Counted from the stretch's first letter, positions 46,509 through 57,451 are shown. The stretch is 64,000 nucleotides of DNA from Gambelia wislizenii (GCA_030847615.1 JAUMIR010000001.1:438890687-438954686); one strand, 5' to 3'. Made by a program: numbers and translations. The notes: generated by a model from the letters alone, not told the origin.

Positions 46509-47610
46509 GGGCTTTATCACACCAGCCTGTTGTCTCACAGCCATTGTGTTGTTTAAGCAAACAGAAAGCAAATGGAAACAATCACTTTCACACCTTCTCT
46601 CTAATATCACTACAGTGCCACTTAGGTAATGCATGTTCCCACAATCAGTCTTCCAAACTGCCTTGCTTGACCCCTCATTCCTACTCCTGCCCACCCTACA
46701 TAGGGCATGTGCACTGTTGAACATTTTCTTTTTTTTAATGTAGCAATTATGCAGTTTTGACATTTCTCACAAAAGGAGGGCATTGCCATAATTGTGCTAT
46801 GCTGACAACCAACCACACCATCCCAATTGTGCAATTACAGCAAAACAAATTTTAAAAATAAAAATAAAATAAAACCTAGGGAACAGACTAAAAGCAACAT
46901 GACTTCACCCTGCTTGGGGATAGGAGATGGGGGGAGAAGAAAACCACACCCACTCACACTACATGACAACCAGAATATTGTATTCCCAGATGCAGTGACT
47001 AGCAGTTTCAGAGTTAAACAGAAGACTTTATTGACAGAGAAATCCAGAAAGCAAATCATACAAGGTTGTTGCTCAGAATTGAAATTTAGAAGGCAGACAG
47101 TATACTAAAAGCATATTACAATCTATGAAATCTGGCAGGCTCCAATAGAACTAATTATCCAACATCCCCTGACCTCCTCTTCCCATACCACTTCCATACC
47201 ACTTTTCCCAAGCCAATTCTGCAGCTTCAGGCTTATCTGTCCATTCCCATTAGCAACCATTATACTTTGCTTTCACTCTTGCCACAGAACACTCATTAAC
47301 AAGCACAAAGAAATGAAAACACAATTAACAACAAGGTTACAAAAGAATACTGAAAATGACAGGAACAGGTCACACAAGAAACTGATCCTGACATACTGGA
47401 ACTACAGCAGAATGCAATGTTCGCACCAGAAGCAATAGCTGAACGGCAGCTGTATTGGAACCATTAATGGGTTTTCCCATCAATGAAAAGGTGAGACCCA
47501 TTAATGATGGAAATGCAATGCAACAACAGGAAAGTCATGACATCATGTAATAAGGAAAGTTCAGTCATGGAACTAAGCCACTACAATCATGCTATCATGT
47601 GATAAAGTCC
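46509..47610. mobile_element. possible DNA transposon remnant with short inverted ends
   Basis: GGGCTTTATCACA at about 46509 is mirrored by TGTGATAAAGTCC ending at 47610 (12 of 13 positions). The interior has no transposase and the inner sequence is not clearly palindromic. No convincing target duplication is visible, so the pairing could be fortuitous. Confidence 0.35.
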
Positions 47611-47919
47611 GACAACCCTAAGAAAGAACAAAGAAAGGAAGAAAAATGATCAAACCTTTTTATTCTGATATGTCTCAAAGTTAAAAAGAAGCCACTCAAG
47701 GGTGGGAATAAACTGTTGCAACTGGTTGCCAGGAATTGCCAGAGAAGAATCCGGGACAACAAAAATACTGTATTGTTTGGATATTTTAAAAAACAAAACA
47801 AAATCAAGAACCACAGCAACAATTACCAGAATCTCGTGATACACATGACTTGTCTGGAGGAGCCCAATGACTTTAGCAGAGAAATCCAAGAAACACTACC
47901 TATGTAGGATGAAATATCC

Positions 47920-49639
47920 TCTGGTTTCTCTCTCTGGCTTTTCTTTGCAACTGAAGATTCAGGAAGGACTCATCCCGCCCTTTCTGCAGGTGAGCTGATG
48001 ATTAAAAAGGCCAATTTGAGATAAAGAAGTCCAGTTGCAGAAAGCACAGCAGAAGGTCTCCTTGGGTGATGTTTCCAGGTTGTGATTCTTTCTGCATTGT
48101 TGTTTCTCTTCAAGACTTGTTTGGCGTGAGTTATCAAATAAGGCTGCAGCATTGTGGATAGCGCGTCTCCATGCCTCCCGATGTGTGGCAAGGGCGGACC
48201 ATTGTTGGTGATCAATTTGGCCAAGCCTGAGATGTTGTTTCAGGGAGTCCTTGTATTGCTTTTTTGGAGTGCCCCTCTTATGCTGACCTGTGGCAAGTTC
48301 ACCGTAGAGTACTATTTTTGGGAGGCGATGGTCCTCCATCCTAGAAACGTGCCCTGCCCAGCGCAGCTGTGTTCTCAATATCATGGCCTCAATGCTGGTG
48401 ATCGCTGCTTGCTCAAGGACAGCAACATTCGTCACATAGTCAGTCCAGTGTATATTTAGGATTGTGCGTAAACAGCGCTGATGGAAGCGCTCGAGGAGTC
48501 GTAAGTGGTGGCGATAGGTGACCCATGTTTCAAATCCATAAAGGAGAATAGACAGAACAATGGCTCTATACACACTGATTTTTGTGCTTCGCCTCAGGTG
48601 TTTATTACTCCAGACTCTTTTGTAAATTCTTCCAAATGCGCTATATGCCTTTGCTAATCTGTGATGGATCTCTTTGTCAATCTTGGCATCTGAGGAGATG
48701 ATGCTTCCCAGGTAGGTGAACTGCTGAACGGACTTGAGCACAGATTTGCCGACGGCAATGTGGGGATGGTGGTGTTCGTCCTGTGGTGCAGGCTGGTAAA
48801 GAACTTCTGTTTTCTTCAGGTTGACTTCCAGCCTAAACAGCTCTGCAGCTGTTGTGAACCAGGATGTTAGGCACTGTAGAGCTGCTTCTGTGTGGGCAAC
48901 AAAGGCAGCAGCATCAGCGAAGAGCAGCTCATGGACTAGATAGTTTAGAGTCTTAGTGTGAGCCCTCAGATGGCTTAAGTTAAAGTTACTTAGTGTGAGC
49001 CCTCAGACGGCTTAAGTTAAAGTTAAAGTACAGTAACGTATATAGATGCCGTCGTCTTCTTCGAGCTCCGCCGTCGCCCTTTGGAGCATCATGCTGAAGA
49101 AGATAGTAAATAAAGTTGGAGCAAAAACACAACCTTGCTTCACTCCATTAGTTATTAGAAAGGGCTCTGAAAGAGCCTCACCATATCTGACTTGTCCGCG
49201 CTGGCCCTCGTGTAGCAAGATAATCATTTTAAGGAATTTGGGGGAACATCCTAGTCTTTCCAGGATCTGCCACAGACCTTTTCTACTCACAGTGTCGAAG
49301 GCTTTGGTGAGGTCAACAAATGTTACATAGAGACCCTTGTTGTGCTCTCTACATTTCTCTTGCAGTTGCCTAAGGGCAAATACCATGTCTGTAGTGCTCC
49401 TATTGGCTCTGAAGCCACATTGGCTTTCAGGAAGAGGTTCTTCTGCAATAGCAGGAACTAATCTGTTCAGGAGTATCCTTGCAAGGTTTTTTCTAGCAAT
49501 AGAGAGCAGTGTTATGCCTCGATAGTTTGAGCAGTCGGATTTTGCTCCTTTTTCCTTGTACAGGGTGATGATGACTGTATCTCGGAGATCTGATGGCAGT
49601 TCCCCTTTTTCCCACGACGAGGGGGCATCAATGGAGAGG
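47920..49639 (-). mobile_element. internally deleted endonuclease/RT LINE, both ends kept (copy 2)
   Basis: On the minus strand the element begins CCTCTCCATTGATGCCCCCT, the same start as the full copy at 56654. After about 33 bp it jumps directly into the reverse transcriptase at GGGAAAAAGGGGAACTGCC. It then runs to the normal 3' end (AAAGAAAAGCCAGAGAG). Imperfect 14-bp flanks AGGATGAAATATCC (47906-47919) and AGAATGATATATCC (49640-49653) fit a target duplication with two mismatches. By comparison with copy 1 about 2.3 kb is missing (its 56684-58989), and TGGGA is present at both break sites. Confidence 0.85.
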
Positions 49640-49665
49640 AGAATGATATATCCACAAAAGAACAA
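47959..49665 (-). pseudogene. LINE reverse transcriptase remnant, FADD changed to FADA
   Basis: From right to left the minus strand gives WEKGELPSDLRDTVIITLYK, SNYRGITLLSIARK, LPESQCGFRANRSTTDMVF, VDLTKAFDTVSRKGLW and NGVKQGCVFAPTLF. Then, after a break at 49012, come LKSVQQFTYLGSIISSDAK and the C-terminal region. The polymerase active site reads FADA instead of FADD near 48915-48927, so the second catalytic aspartate is lost. A 40-bp-scale tandem duplication at about 48953-49026 disrupts the frame before the active site. The C-terminal finger (CAFC, then H and C spaced 12 and 3 residues on) is retained. Compared with 57452-60610 it lacks the endonuclease and the N-terminal half of the protein. 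Confidence 0.85.
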
Positions 49666-49872
49666 AATCCACTGATAGTCTTTTAATGATTTGCCCTAAA
49701 TATCTCATATAAAGGGTTGGGAATCTCTCCAAGGCAGTTTCAGATGATGTGAATGTCTGGAAGTGAGGCAGAGAAAGGGAAACTTCTGTTAAGAAAGAGA
49801 GAAAGATCTGATGGTGGGTGTTTTTTGTTTTTGTTTTTTTAACTTTTATTTTGTATTCTTTGCTCCTAAATG

Positions 49873-50610
49873 GAGCCAGTGTGCTAGACTAGGACTCCAG
49901 GAGACCAGTGTTAATTTTTTCTCAGCAAGGGAAACCCATTGAGTGACCTTGGGCAAGTCACACTCTCTCAGCCTTAGAGAAATGCAATGACAAACATCTA
50001 AACAAATCTTGCAGAGAAAATCCTATGACTGGGGGTTTATCTACACCAGCCAGGATATACTGGGTTCCCACTGGCATATCCTGGTTGAGGAGGTGTCCAG
50101 TTCTTCCCTTACATGGAAGAAATGGGCCGGAGTCCACACAGAAATGCCATCCCATCCCTGCAGCCACAATATTCTCCGCTAACTCAAAGCCAGGATGGGG
50201 GTCCTAAACATGTGACCAAAACCCTCTGCATGTGACTAGCCTTGGTCACATGCTGTGGACCCCCTGCCTGGCTTATGGGAGAGCCAGGGAGCTGGCAGTG
50301 GCAACAAGGGCCAGCATGCTGGATGGGCTCTTGCGGACATACGGGGCCAGATTCAGATTTTGGCTGGCGGGTAGATTTAAACGGTTATTTTGCTATAACA
50401 CCTTATCAGGCCCTACTCCAGCTTGCCCCTGTCTGAGGCCTGTATCTGCCCTGGGAGTGGTGAGGGCTGCCCAGGTGCAGAATGGGGCAAATTCCCTGCG
50501 TCATTTGGACTGGAAGGCTCTGAGACAGGGAAAAACTTGGGTATTAGGTTGTGTAGATAAGCCCTGAGTCACCTTAAGTTGGACTCAAACTGAAAGCACA
50601 AACAATAAAA
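49873..50610 (+). mobile_element. tRNA-derived SINE (plus strand) split by a MITE
   Basis: Head and body run from GAGCCAGTGTGCTAGACTAG at 49873 to AAAATCCTATGACTG near 50031. The tail resumes at 50565 with TGAGTCACCTTAAGTTGGAC and ends in GCACAAACAATAAAA. Joining the halves gives the expected body of this SINE family. The split is caused by the MITE at 50033-50564. Confidence 0.85.
50033..50564 (-). mobile_element. MITE of the 3-bp-TSD family, copy 6, inside a SINE
   Basis: Ends GGGTTTATCTACACC and GTGTAGATAAGCCC are inverted repeats. The flanks are TGG (50030-50032) and TGA (50565-50567), a duplication of TGA with one change, supported by the SINE sequence on both sides. The left interior (CCAGGATATACTGGGTTCCC, TGGCATATCCTG) is the reverse complement of the right end of the 28581-29816 copy, so this one is inverted. 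Confidence 0.85.
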
Positions 50611-51295
50611 TGTCAAATAGTTTCTCCAAATCCTCCAAGGGTGCTGTTGGCCATTTCACCACATTTCAAGGGTTCTAATCTTTTTAAAGGGCTGCATGGA
50701 CCTTATTTTTCCCAAACAGGAAGTGACACACAGAGAGAAGAGAGTCCATCTATGGTCTCAAGGGGCACAATGCAGCCCGCCCCCTTGTCCCTGACAGTTG
50801 TCTATCCCTGATCTACAAGTAGAAAGCGGGATGACCTATATACCGGGAAAACTGAAGACAGTTGCAATGAATCATTGGCATGGAGAAAAGAATGTCCCCT
50901 ACCTGGCTGTCATGATCTCAACCAGAAGTGTTTGCCTATTGACGCTACATGAGCACAATGGCATGAGGATTCAAATGCCGGCAACGCCAGCAACAAAGTG
51001 GAATGGGAGATCAATTGATGGCTTGGCCGGTCAATAAAACAGAACAGCTTTTAGACTTTACATGATTGTGAAAGGATGATGTTGTCTGGTATGTACACCC
51101 TTTTGCGATCATTAGGCGTCTTTATGATGCCATATTTGCTGCATCTGATAAAGTCCTTAGTTGAGTGCAGCTGATGAAGAAAGGGAGAAATGGAAGGAGG
51201 AGAATGAAACTGGGAGATTTTAAAAGCAACTGAAAAAGTAGGAGAATAAATCAAAGACAGTTGAGGATATGAAGAGGCCAAGGACTATAACCTAG
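50611..51295. other. no bounded feature; possible hAT remnant
   Basis: Near 50770-50818 the words GCAGCCCGCCCCC and GTTGTCTATCCCTGAT resemble the right end of a Charlie-type hAT element, but the left end is unclear. Confidence 0.35.
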
Positions 51296-51506
51296 CCTGC
51301 ACTACACATATAATCCAGTTTGAAACTGGATTATTCACCATGACTGCTTCTTATGGAATCCTGGGATTTGTAGTTTGATGAAGCGCCAGCATTCTTTGGC
51401 AGAGAAGGCTAAAGATCCTGTAAAACTACAGATCCCAAGATATCATAGGAAGGAGCGACAGCAAATAATCCAATTTCAAACTGGATTATTTGTGTAGTGT
51501 GGATTT
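51296..51506. mobile_element. hairpin MITE (hAT-like), copy 3
   Basis: TATAATCCAGTTTGAAACTG at the left pairs with CAATTTCAAACTGGATTATT at the right. The inner arms are GGAATCCTGGGATTTGTAG and CTACAGATCCCAAGATATC, separated by CATTCTTTGGCAGAGAAGG. The flanks share ACCTA, perhaps what is left of an 8-bp duplication. Confidence 0.85.
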
Positions 51507-52277
51507 GACCTAAAACTCTTCTTGATATTTATAGGTCTCTTTATTTCAACATTAACTTCCTAAAATTATTCAGTGGTTCAAAATGGTATCTCCATGCACA
51601 GCAGCAAATCCTACATATTGACAAAAAGAAAAAGAAAAAGCCTTGGGTGAAAATGCTGTCCCTTTGTAATAAAACATTTCTAAACAAAATCAAATATGAG
51701 ACTACTCTTGCTGCTTTCTTGAAGGGTGGGGAAAGGATGACAGAATAGCCAGCATTCTCTTTAACTAAAAAGGAGGAAGGAAATCAACTACAGAATATTT
51801 TGACCATAAAATGCTGACAGCACCAAGATCACCATGGGGGGAAAAGTCAAGGGCTCACTTCTTTTAAGTCAACACCCTTGACTTCTTCTGGCAGTTTTTC
51901 AAATATTACGTCTGCTCCCTCTTTTATGACATCTCCAAGCAATCACAGAACACAATACTAGTCTAACAACAGTGCTCAGAGGTCTTTTCAGAAGCCTATA
52001 TTGGATTTTGCCTGTTACAGATTTGAAGCAAGGGGCAGAAATCCTGAAAAGATAAATTGCAGACTTGGGAGGCTGAAGACTCCTGACCTTGATGGCAGAG
52101 GATTGCACCCTATTTTCATAAGGTAATGGAAACAACAATTTGATGTGTGCCAGAGGAAAGAGGGAAAAGCTCACAGAGGTTTGTTTCTTTGTTTTTTAAG
52201 TGGGGTAGGGGCTCTGTGCTGCATGCAGTACATTATTTGTCACAGAGAGTTTGTTCATAGGGGAAGATTATCTAAGG
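51507..52277. other. no feature recognised
   Basis: AT-rich, with no motif-bearing open frames or element ends. Confidence 0.45.
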
Positions 52278-52489
52278 GTGTATCCACACTACACAAATAA
52301 TCCAGTTTGAAACTGGGTTATTTGCCATGAGTCCTTCCTAAGGAATCCTGGAATTTGCAGTTTGGTGAGGCACCAACATTCTTTGGCAGAGAAGACCTTA
52401 CAAAGCTACAAATTCCAGGATTCCTTAGGAAGGACTCATGGCAAATAATCCAGTTATTTGTAACTGGATTGTTTGTATAATGTGGATCC
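52278..52489. mobile_element. hairpin MITE (hAT-like), copy 4
   Basis: GTATCCACACTACACAAATA at the left pairs with the complement of TTTGTATAATGTGGATCC at the right, and CCTTCCTAAGGAATCCTGGA with TCCAGGATTCCTTAGGAAGG. The loop contains the CATTCTTTGGCAGAGAAG block also found in copy 3. The stem is the best preserved of the four. Confidence 0.85.
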
Positions 52490-53806
52490 TTCCTAAGGAA
52501 CCTGAAAGACAGTTGGCCAGTCCCACTGGCGAAAGGAGCTACAAAGCCACAAGCCCATAAAAGCTACTTACATCTTGGTAGCAAATGGCAAGCCATTGGC
52601 CCAAGAAGGACCAAGGTTTCCCTCCAAAATGCAGTAGTGATTTAAAGGAGCAGAAGGTGCTTAGTTTAAGTTTTCTTATGAGAGACCAATCCCACAAATG
52701 CTACTGGTTGTATACATATCTATCTGGGCTGAGTTGAATTATGAACCAATTTCTCATTCTTAACAAAGCAGTATCACATAAATGTTCTAATAAAGTTAGA
52801 ATTAAATAACAGTTAAAGCCAAGAGTACAGTATATAAAAATTGGGAATGATATTTACAAATAAGAAAGCAAACTAATGTTAAAAGTAAATAAGAGAAAAG
52901 TCAAAACGTAAAGGAGCAGAAGTCATTTAAAGTATTCATGTATAATCACAAGTCTTCTGCTGTCAAAATGACATATGATGGAAGTCATGTTTAAGCATCT
53001 TGGACACAAAATGTATGTAAGATATGGATACGTAAATATGGTATATTAAAATGTTGGTAGAAATGTAAGATGATAAGGTAAAGTTTTGATGTTATGAGAT
53101 GTATATTAAGCATATAAGATGTCTTTTGAAAATGTTGTATTTTGAAGAGTTTTGAGAATGCTGAATCTTAAATAAAGAATAAAATAGAAAAAAAGCAGTA
53201 TCACCAGTACGCAAGAGATCTGATGATGGATAGACAGATATAGAGACGTTACATATTTTAACATCTCTACTTCTAATTAATACATCCATTTTCTAATAAA
53301 GTCCAGCTCTCACTCATTAACAATGGTACAACCTTTCTAGCATGAATTATGTAACACAATGACAGCAATTTCAAAAAGTTGAGAACCTATTATGTCCTTA
53401 ATTTGTATTAAATAGTTGGTTAATGGCCTATGAGCTTTAACAGGCAGAACAAGGATTGTTTAGAGGTTAGGTGACTTCCAATTTGGGTACTGAGGGGCGA
53501 GGAAACGTTTTAACTTTCCCCCCACTCCAAGGGTGATGGGGGGGGGTATTGGCAGATCTCCTGTTCAGGAGGAATGGCAATAACATCCAGCATGGATTCA
53601 TTGCACCTGCAGCTAGCTGCCCCTCCCCTAACCATTCAGCTGTGTTGTCCTTAATGGGACAGCAGCAGGCCTGCCTGTCGGGCCCAGGTTCAAGAGTAGG
53701 GCTGTCAAACTGAAAAGTGGAGATGACTCCTGTATCTTTCATGGCTGTGTAGAGGAGGGAATTGCAGCAGGTGCTACTCATTACCTGGGTGCCTGACAAA
53801 GAACAC
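52490..53806. other. no feature recognised
   Basis: Very AT-rich between 52780 and 53300. The open frame 53467-53799 on the minus strand has no family motif and is probably chance. Confidence 0.45.
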
Positions 53807-53809
53807 CTG

Positions 53810-54445
53810 GGGCTTGTCTATACAAGGCGATAAAATGTGGATTGCTGTGCAGTAATGCCAATTCAGAGCAGCTTTCATTTGTCTCCATTTTTTTTTGCAA
53901 GATTGCAGGCATGCACAGCTATCTGCATCTGCTGTTCAAATGGGCATACCTGCAAATCAAGATGGTTGCCGTGAGTGCGTTACTTGCATTTTATTCTCCC
54001 CAAGTTGCCACTGCTGAACTGGTTTTTTTTTTTAAAAAAATAACTAAATCCAAGGTGTAGAAGTACAATCTTCTGCTTAAATAAACAACCCCACCCCAAA
54101 GACTGTTTTGTCACCCCAGCACACAATTGCTATGGCAACAATCCAACATGGTGGATCTGGGCACTGCCTTGATGGCAAGCTCCACTCTCCCATGCACATC
54201 CAACCAATCAGCTATCCACTTCAGGAATGCGCAGCAATGCAATTTAGTAGTCCAATGAGTGGGAGTGCGCATCTCCCCTGCAATTTTTTTAAAACTCCAG
54301 AAAAGTCCCAAAGTCTTTTGTAGCATAGTTTTTTCAGGTTTTACCCCCCTCCTTCTGAATACCGAAATTCAGCACAGGATCTTATTAGGACAAATGGAAT
54401 TCTCCTCAAATTCCATGAGGAGTTTTTTGCCGTTTAGACAAACCC
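53810..54445 (+). mobile_element. MITE of the 3-bp-TSD family, copy 7
   Basis: Ends GGGCTTGTCTATACAAGG and CCGTTTAGACAAACCC with a perfect CTG duplication (53807-53809 and 54446-54448). The internal block 54144-54213 contains CCAACATGGTGGATC and CCAACCAATCAGCT, shared with copies 2 and 4. The right part shares CCCCCCTCCTTCTGAATA with the element ending at 25289. Confidence 0.9.
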
Positions 54446-54544
54446 CTGGTGAAATTCCCTCTTCTACCCAACCATTAAAGGTATGGGAGCTAATAACCCT
54501 ATTTAAGAGAAGAGGAGGAAGCCTCCTTTCTGCTCTCTTTTTGC

Positions 54545-54800
54545 CAGCAGGCAAACTCTTAACTCTTTGTGACTGGGGGATCTTTAAATAGAGTGTGCAA
54601 TGTTTTTAATCTTTTTTTTTCCTTAGTTTTAAATGTCCTTTAAACTTTTAAAAACATAGTGCCTTTAATACAATTGTTTATTTTATTGTTTTTAACTTTT
54701 GCTTTAATAAGCTCTCAGCTGTATTTTGTTTTTCATTTGTTTTAAGCTGCCTATGGGTCCCATACCAGGAGAAAGGTGGGATATAAATTAAATAATGAAA
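54545..54800 (+). mobile_element. L2-like LINE 3' UTR fragment
   Basis: T-rich sequence ending in TTTTAAGCTGCCTATGGGTC and GGTGGGATATAAATTAAATA. This is the same kind of terminal structure as the L2-like ends at 5795 and 8075. No coding part remains. Confidence 0.5.
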
Positions 54801-55510
54801 ATGAAAATCAATAAATAACGGAGGAAGGAAAGGGGGAGGAAGTACAAAAGTCAAATATATGAATAAATATACTGGTTTTGGTCAAATCACACCAGGCAGT
54901 CTTTGCTGCATAAATTGTTGCTTTCTAATCTTCCTTTGCCCTACAGAATAAGATAGCTGCTGAATCTCTAGGGGTTATTTGAAATGCAATGGGGTGATAT
55001 TGGTAAGAGTGGAAGTGGAAAGATGAGAGTTTAACCATTTCTATACTTGCATTCCATCCCTTCCCCCAAATACCTCTCAGTAGCTGTATTCCTCCCAGCA
55101 GGAAAGTACAGCTCTAAGAGTTCAGCTCAGTGCTTTCCATGTACACAATTACTGGGCTTCCAATGGCTCCTTCTTTCCTTGGTATTTGCAGGACCAGTGA
55201 TGGGTCATGCCACCATCATATTTTGTTGGCCCCATGGGGAAGAAACCAATTGGGAAAGGCAAAATTACATACTGCACACTCCAAGCAGCTCTCCATTTTG
55301 TCCATGCTGCTTGAACTTACATTTAGGAAAAGATGGCGCTTTTGAGCAACGCAAGTCTTTCTTTGTGGAGAAGCTCTGTAAAATGCAAAAGTGTGGTTGC
55401 ATGCAAGTTAGATGCTTAAAACACAGTACATTATTAATGTATTAGCCCAATCAGGCTCTGCTTTTTGAGTTACCATTCTACCTGCTTGTTCACTATATGA
55501 GAATTTATCA
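54801..55510. other. no feature recognised
   Basis: The plus-strand open frame 55047-55445 (132 codons) was inspected and carries no domain I recognise. Its length is compatible with chance. Confidence 0.45.
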
Positions 55511-55622
55511 TTGTTGTTATTACATGTCTTCAAGTTGACTCTGACTTATGATGACCTTAGCATAGGGTTTTCTTGACAGGATTTATTAATGGGATGTTTG
55601 TCATTCCCTTCTTCTAGGGCGC
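55511..55622 (-). mobile_element. SINE 3' part (minus strand), 5'-truncated
   Basis: TTGTTGTTATTACATGTCTT, then GACTTATGATGACC, then AGGGTTTTCTTGACAGGATT match the complement of the tail and body of the tRNA-headed SINE group. The head is missing. Confidence 0.75.
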
Positions 55623-55625
55623 TGT

Positions 55626-56263
55626 TTCTCTAGGCTTTATTGTGTCACACTGTATTGCTTCAGTTATTTGTATGATTGCCATTGCTTTCCCAATGTAATT
55701 ACCTCTACCAATATGCTAGCACTGTGTTGATTTCATCACTGTTTCACTTTTGGACCATTAACAATTGTTTACCATTCCAATAAATAATCTAATTACCTGG
55801 ATATAAATGATCTAATTTTAGGAGTATTTGGCACCTAGAGAAAAAAAGGGGTGTTGAATTGCAAGAATATGCATACAGGAATAATTTCACTTTGCCTAAA
55901 CAATTTACATGTACTTTCATCCTTTATGAGAATTGGGCACATTAAAAGTTAAAACTGTTGGGTGTCTCCTCTTATTGGAACAGCTTGGTGCCTACACTTT
56001 CTAACAGATGGTGAAGAAACAACCCTCTTTTTTAAACTGAGAGGATTATTTCAACATTTATAGTTTTTCAAGGTCATGGTGCCCATTACACTTGATAGCA
56101 TGTTCCATTGAGTAACTGAGGCTGCTTGACTAAGCATTTTCATCTGCTTACATTGGAGAGACCCATGTCCTTTGTATAAACACGCTTTGTTAAGTTCATC
56201 CACATTACATCTTTGTATTTAGGTTTAATCAAACTCAGACTCTAATTAATGAAGAATGTCATA
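55626..56263. other. no feature recognised
   Basis: AT-rich spacer before a CR1 end. Confidence 0.5.
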
Positions 56264-56607
56264 GAATCATAGAATTGTAGAGTTGGAAGAGACCATGAGG
56301 GCCATCCAGTCCAACCCCCTGCCACACAGGAAATCTTGATCAAAGCATCCCCGACAGATGGCAATCCAGCCTCTGTTTAAAGACCTCCAAGGAAGGAGAC
56401 CCCACCACGCTCCGAGGGAGTGTGTTCCACTGCCGAACAGCTCTTACTGTCAAAAAGTTCCTCCTAATGTTGAGGTGGAATCTCTGTTCCTGGAGCTTGC
56501 ATCCATTGCTCCGTGTTCCAGTCTCTGGAGCTGCAGAAAACAAACCTGCTCCATCCTCAGCGTGACACCCCTTTAAATACTTAAACAGGGCTTTATCATA
56601 TCGCCTG
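56264..56607 (-). mobile_element. CR1 LINE 3' end (minus strand), joined to CR1 endonuclease sequence
   Basis: The minus strand reads from [18 protein letters not shown] to [13 protein letters not shown] and then the CR1 3' UTR with CATAGAATCATAGAATTG (complement) at its left edge. At about 56607 the sequence leaves the expected CR1 order and passes into the endonuclease segment described at 56608-60715. The reverse transcriptase is therefore deleted in this copy. Confidence 0.9.
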
Positions 56608-56653
56608 TTATGAGTTAGATTTCCAGCAAATATCAGGATAGTTGAAGTCACCC

Positions 56654-57451
56654 CCTCTCCATTGACGCCCCCTTGTCGTGGGAGAGAGGCTTGCGTACCC
56701 TAATGATGTTTTGAGCTATGCTGGCGGTGGCATAATAGCCACTGGTAGGGTCTCCCATGCCAGACAGGTCAAAACCGAAGGGTCTGACAAAGAGCGTCAA
56801 AGGGCAGGATGGGCTCTCCAGCCTTGTGGCAACCGTCCTAGGAGAAGGAAAACTCCAATCCCAAACCCGGGCAGATGGTGCTCGTCCAACCCTGTAAGGT
56901 CAACCATCTAAGAGAAGGAAACTCTAATCAAACCTACGGCCCGAGGACCTCACTGCCACGTCCATGCTTGCAAGGCCACGGCAGATGAATCTCTGGTTTA
57001 AAGGGTGAGGCCAGTTCTGTGCACGCTGCGCTCCACCAGAAAAATCCATTGCACAGGCTCGAAGGACAAATCCATTTCCAAAAAAGCCCTGTAGCGACTG
57101 GCGAGGGACGAAACCGGCAGGTGTAAAGATGCACTGGAAGCCGCAGCCCCAACCCTGCATGCAGGCGGTTCAGGACATTGGTCGCTCAAGCCTGACCCGG
57201 GAGATGACAGTCTTGTTCGGCAGCATTCTGAACGACCAAGCAGCCTTTTTTAAGGAGAGCACTGCTTGCTCCACATGGAGAGGGGCCTAGAAAAGGTGGC
57301 CTAAAGAAAGCTCATCCCCAACTACCTGGTTGGCTAGCCGCGGCCAACGGGAATCTTCGGATGCGGTTAAACCAAGGCAAAGAAACAAAGGCACACACCG
57401 GCCTCCAAAGGTGTAAATAAACTGACACTTGCATGCTGGAACATCAGAACC
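56654..57451 (+). promoter_or_regulatory. 5' untranslated region of the LINE
   Basis: This leader is richer in G+C and CpG than its surroundings and starts CCTCTCCATTGACGCCCCCT, the same start kept in the deleted copy at 49639. Internal promoter activity is usual for such leaders, but nothing in the sequence proves it. An in-frame stop at 57368-57370 ends the region. Confidence 0.5.

Noticed and set aside
53467..53799. A 110-codon minus-strand open frame
   Set aside because: No recognisable domain, and it overlaps a C/G homopolymer-rich patch. Its length is compatible with chance.
55047..55445. A 132-codon plus-strand open frame, the longest outside repeats
   Set aside because: Cysteine-containing but with no domain or splice context I can support. 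Protein search and conservation would be needed to revive it.
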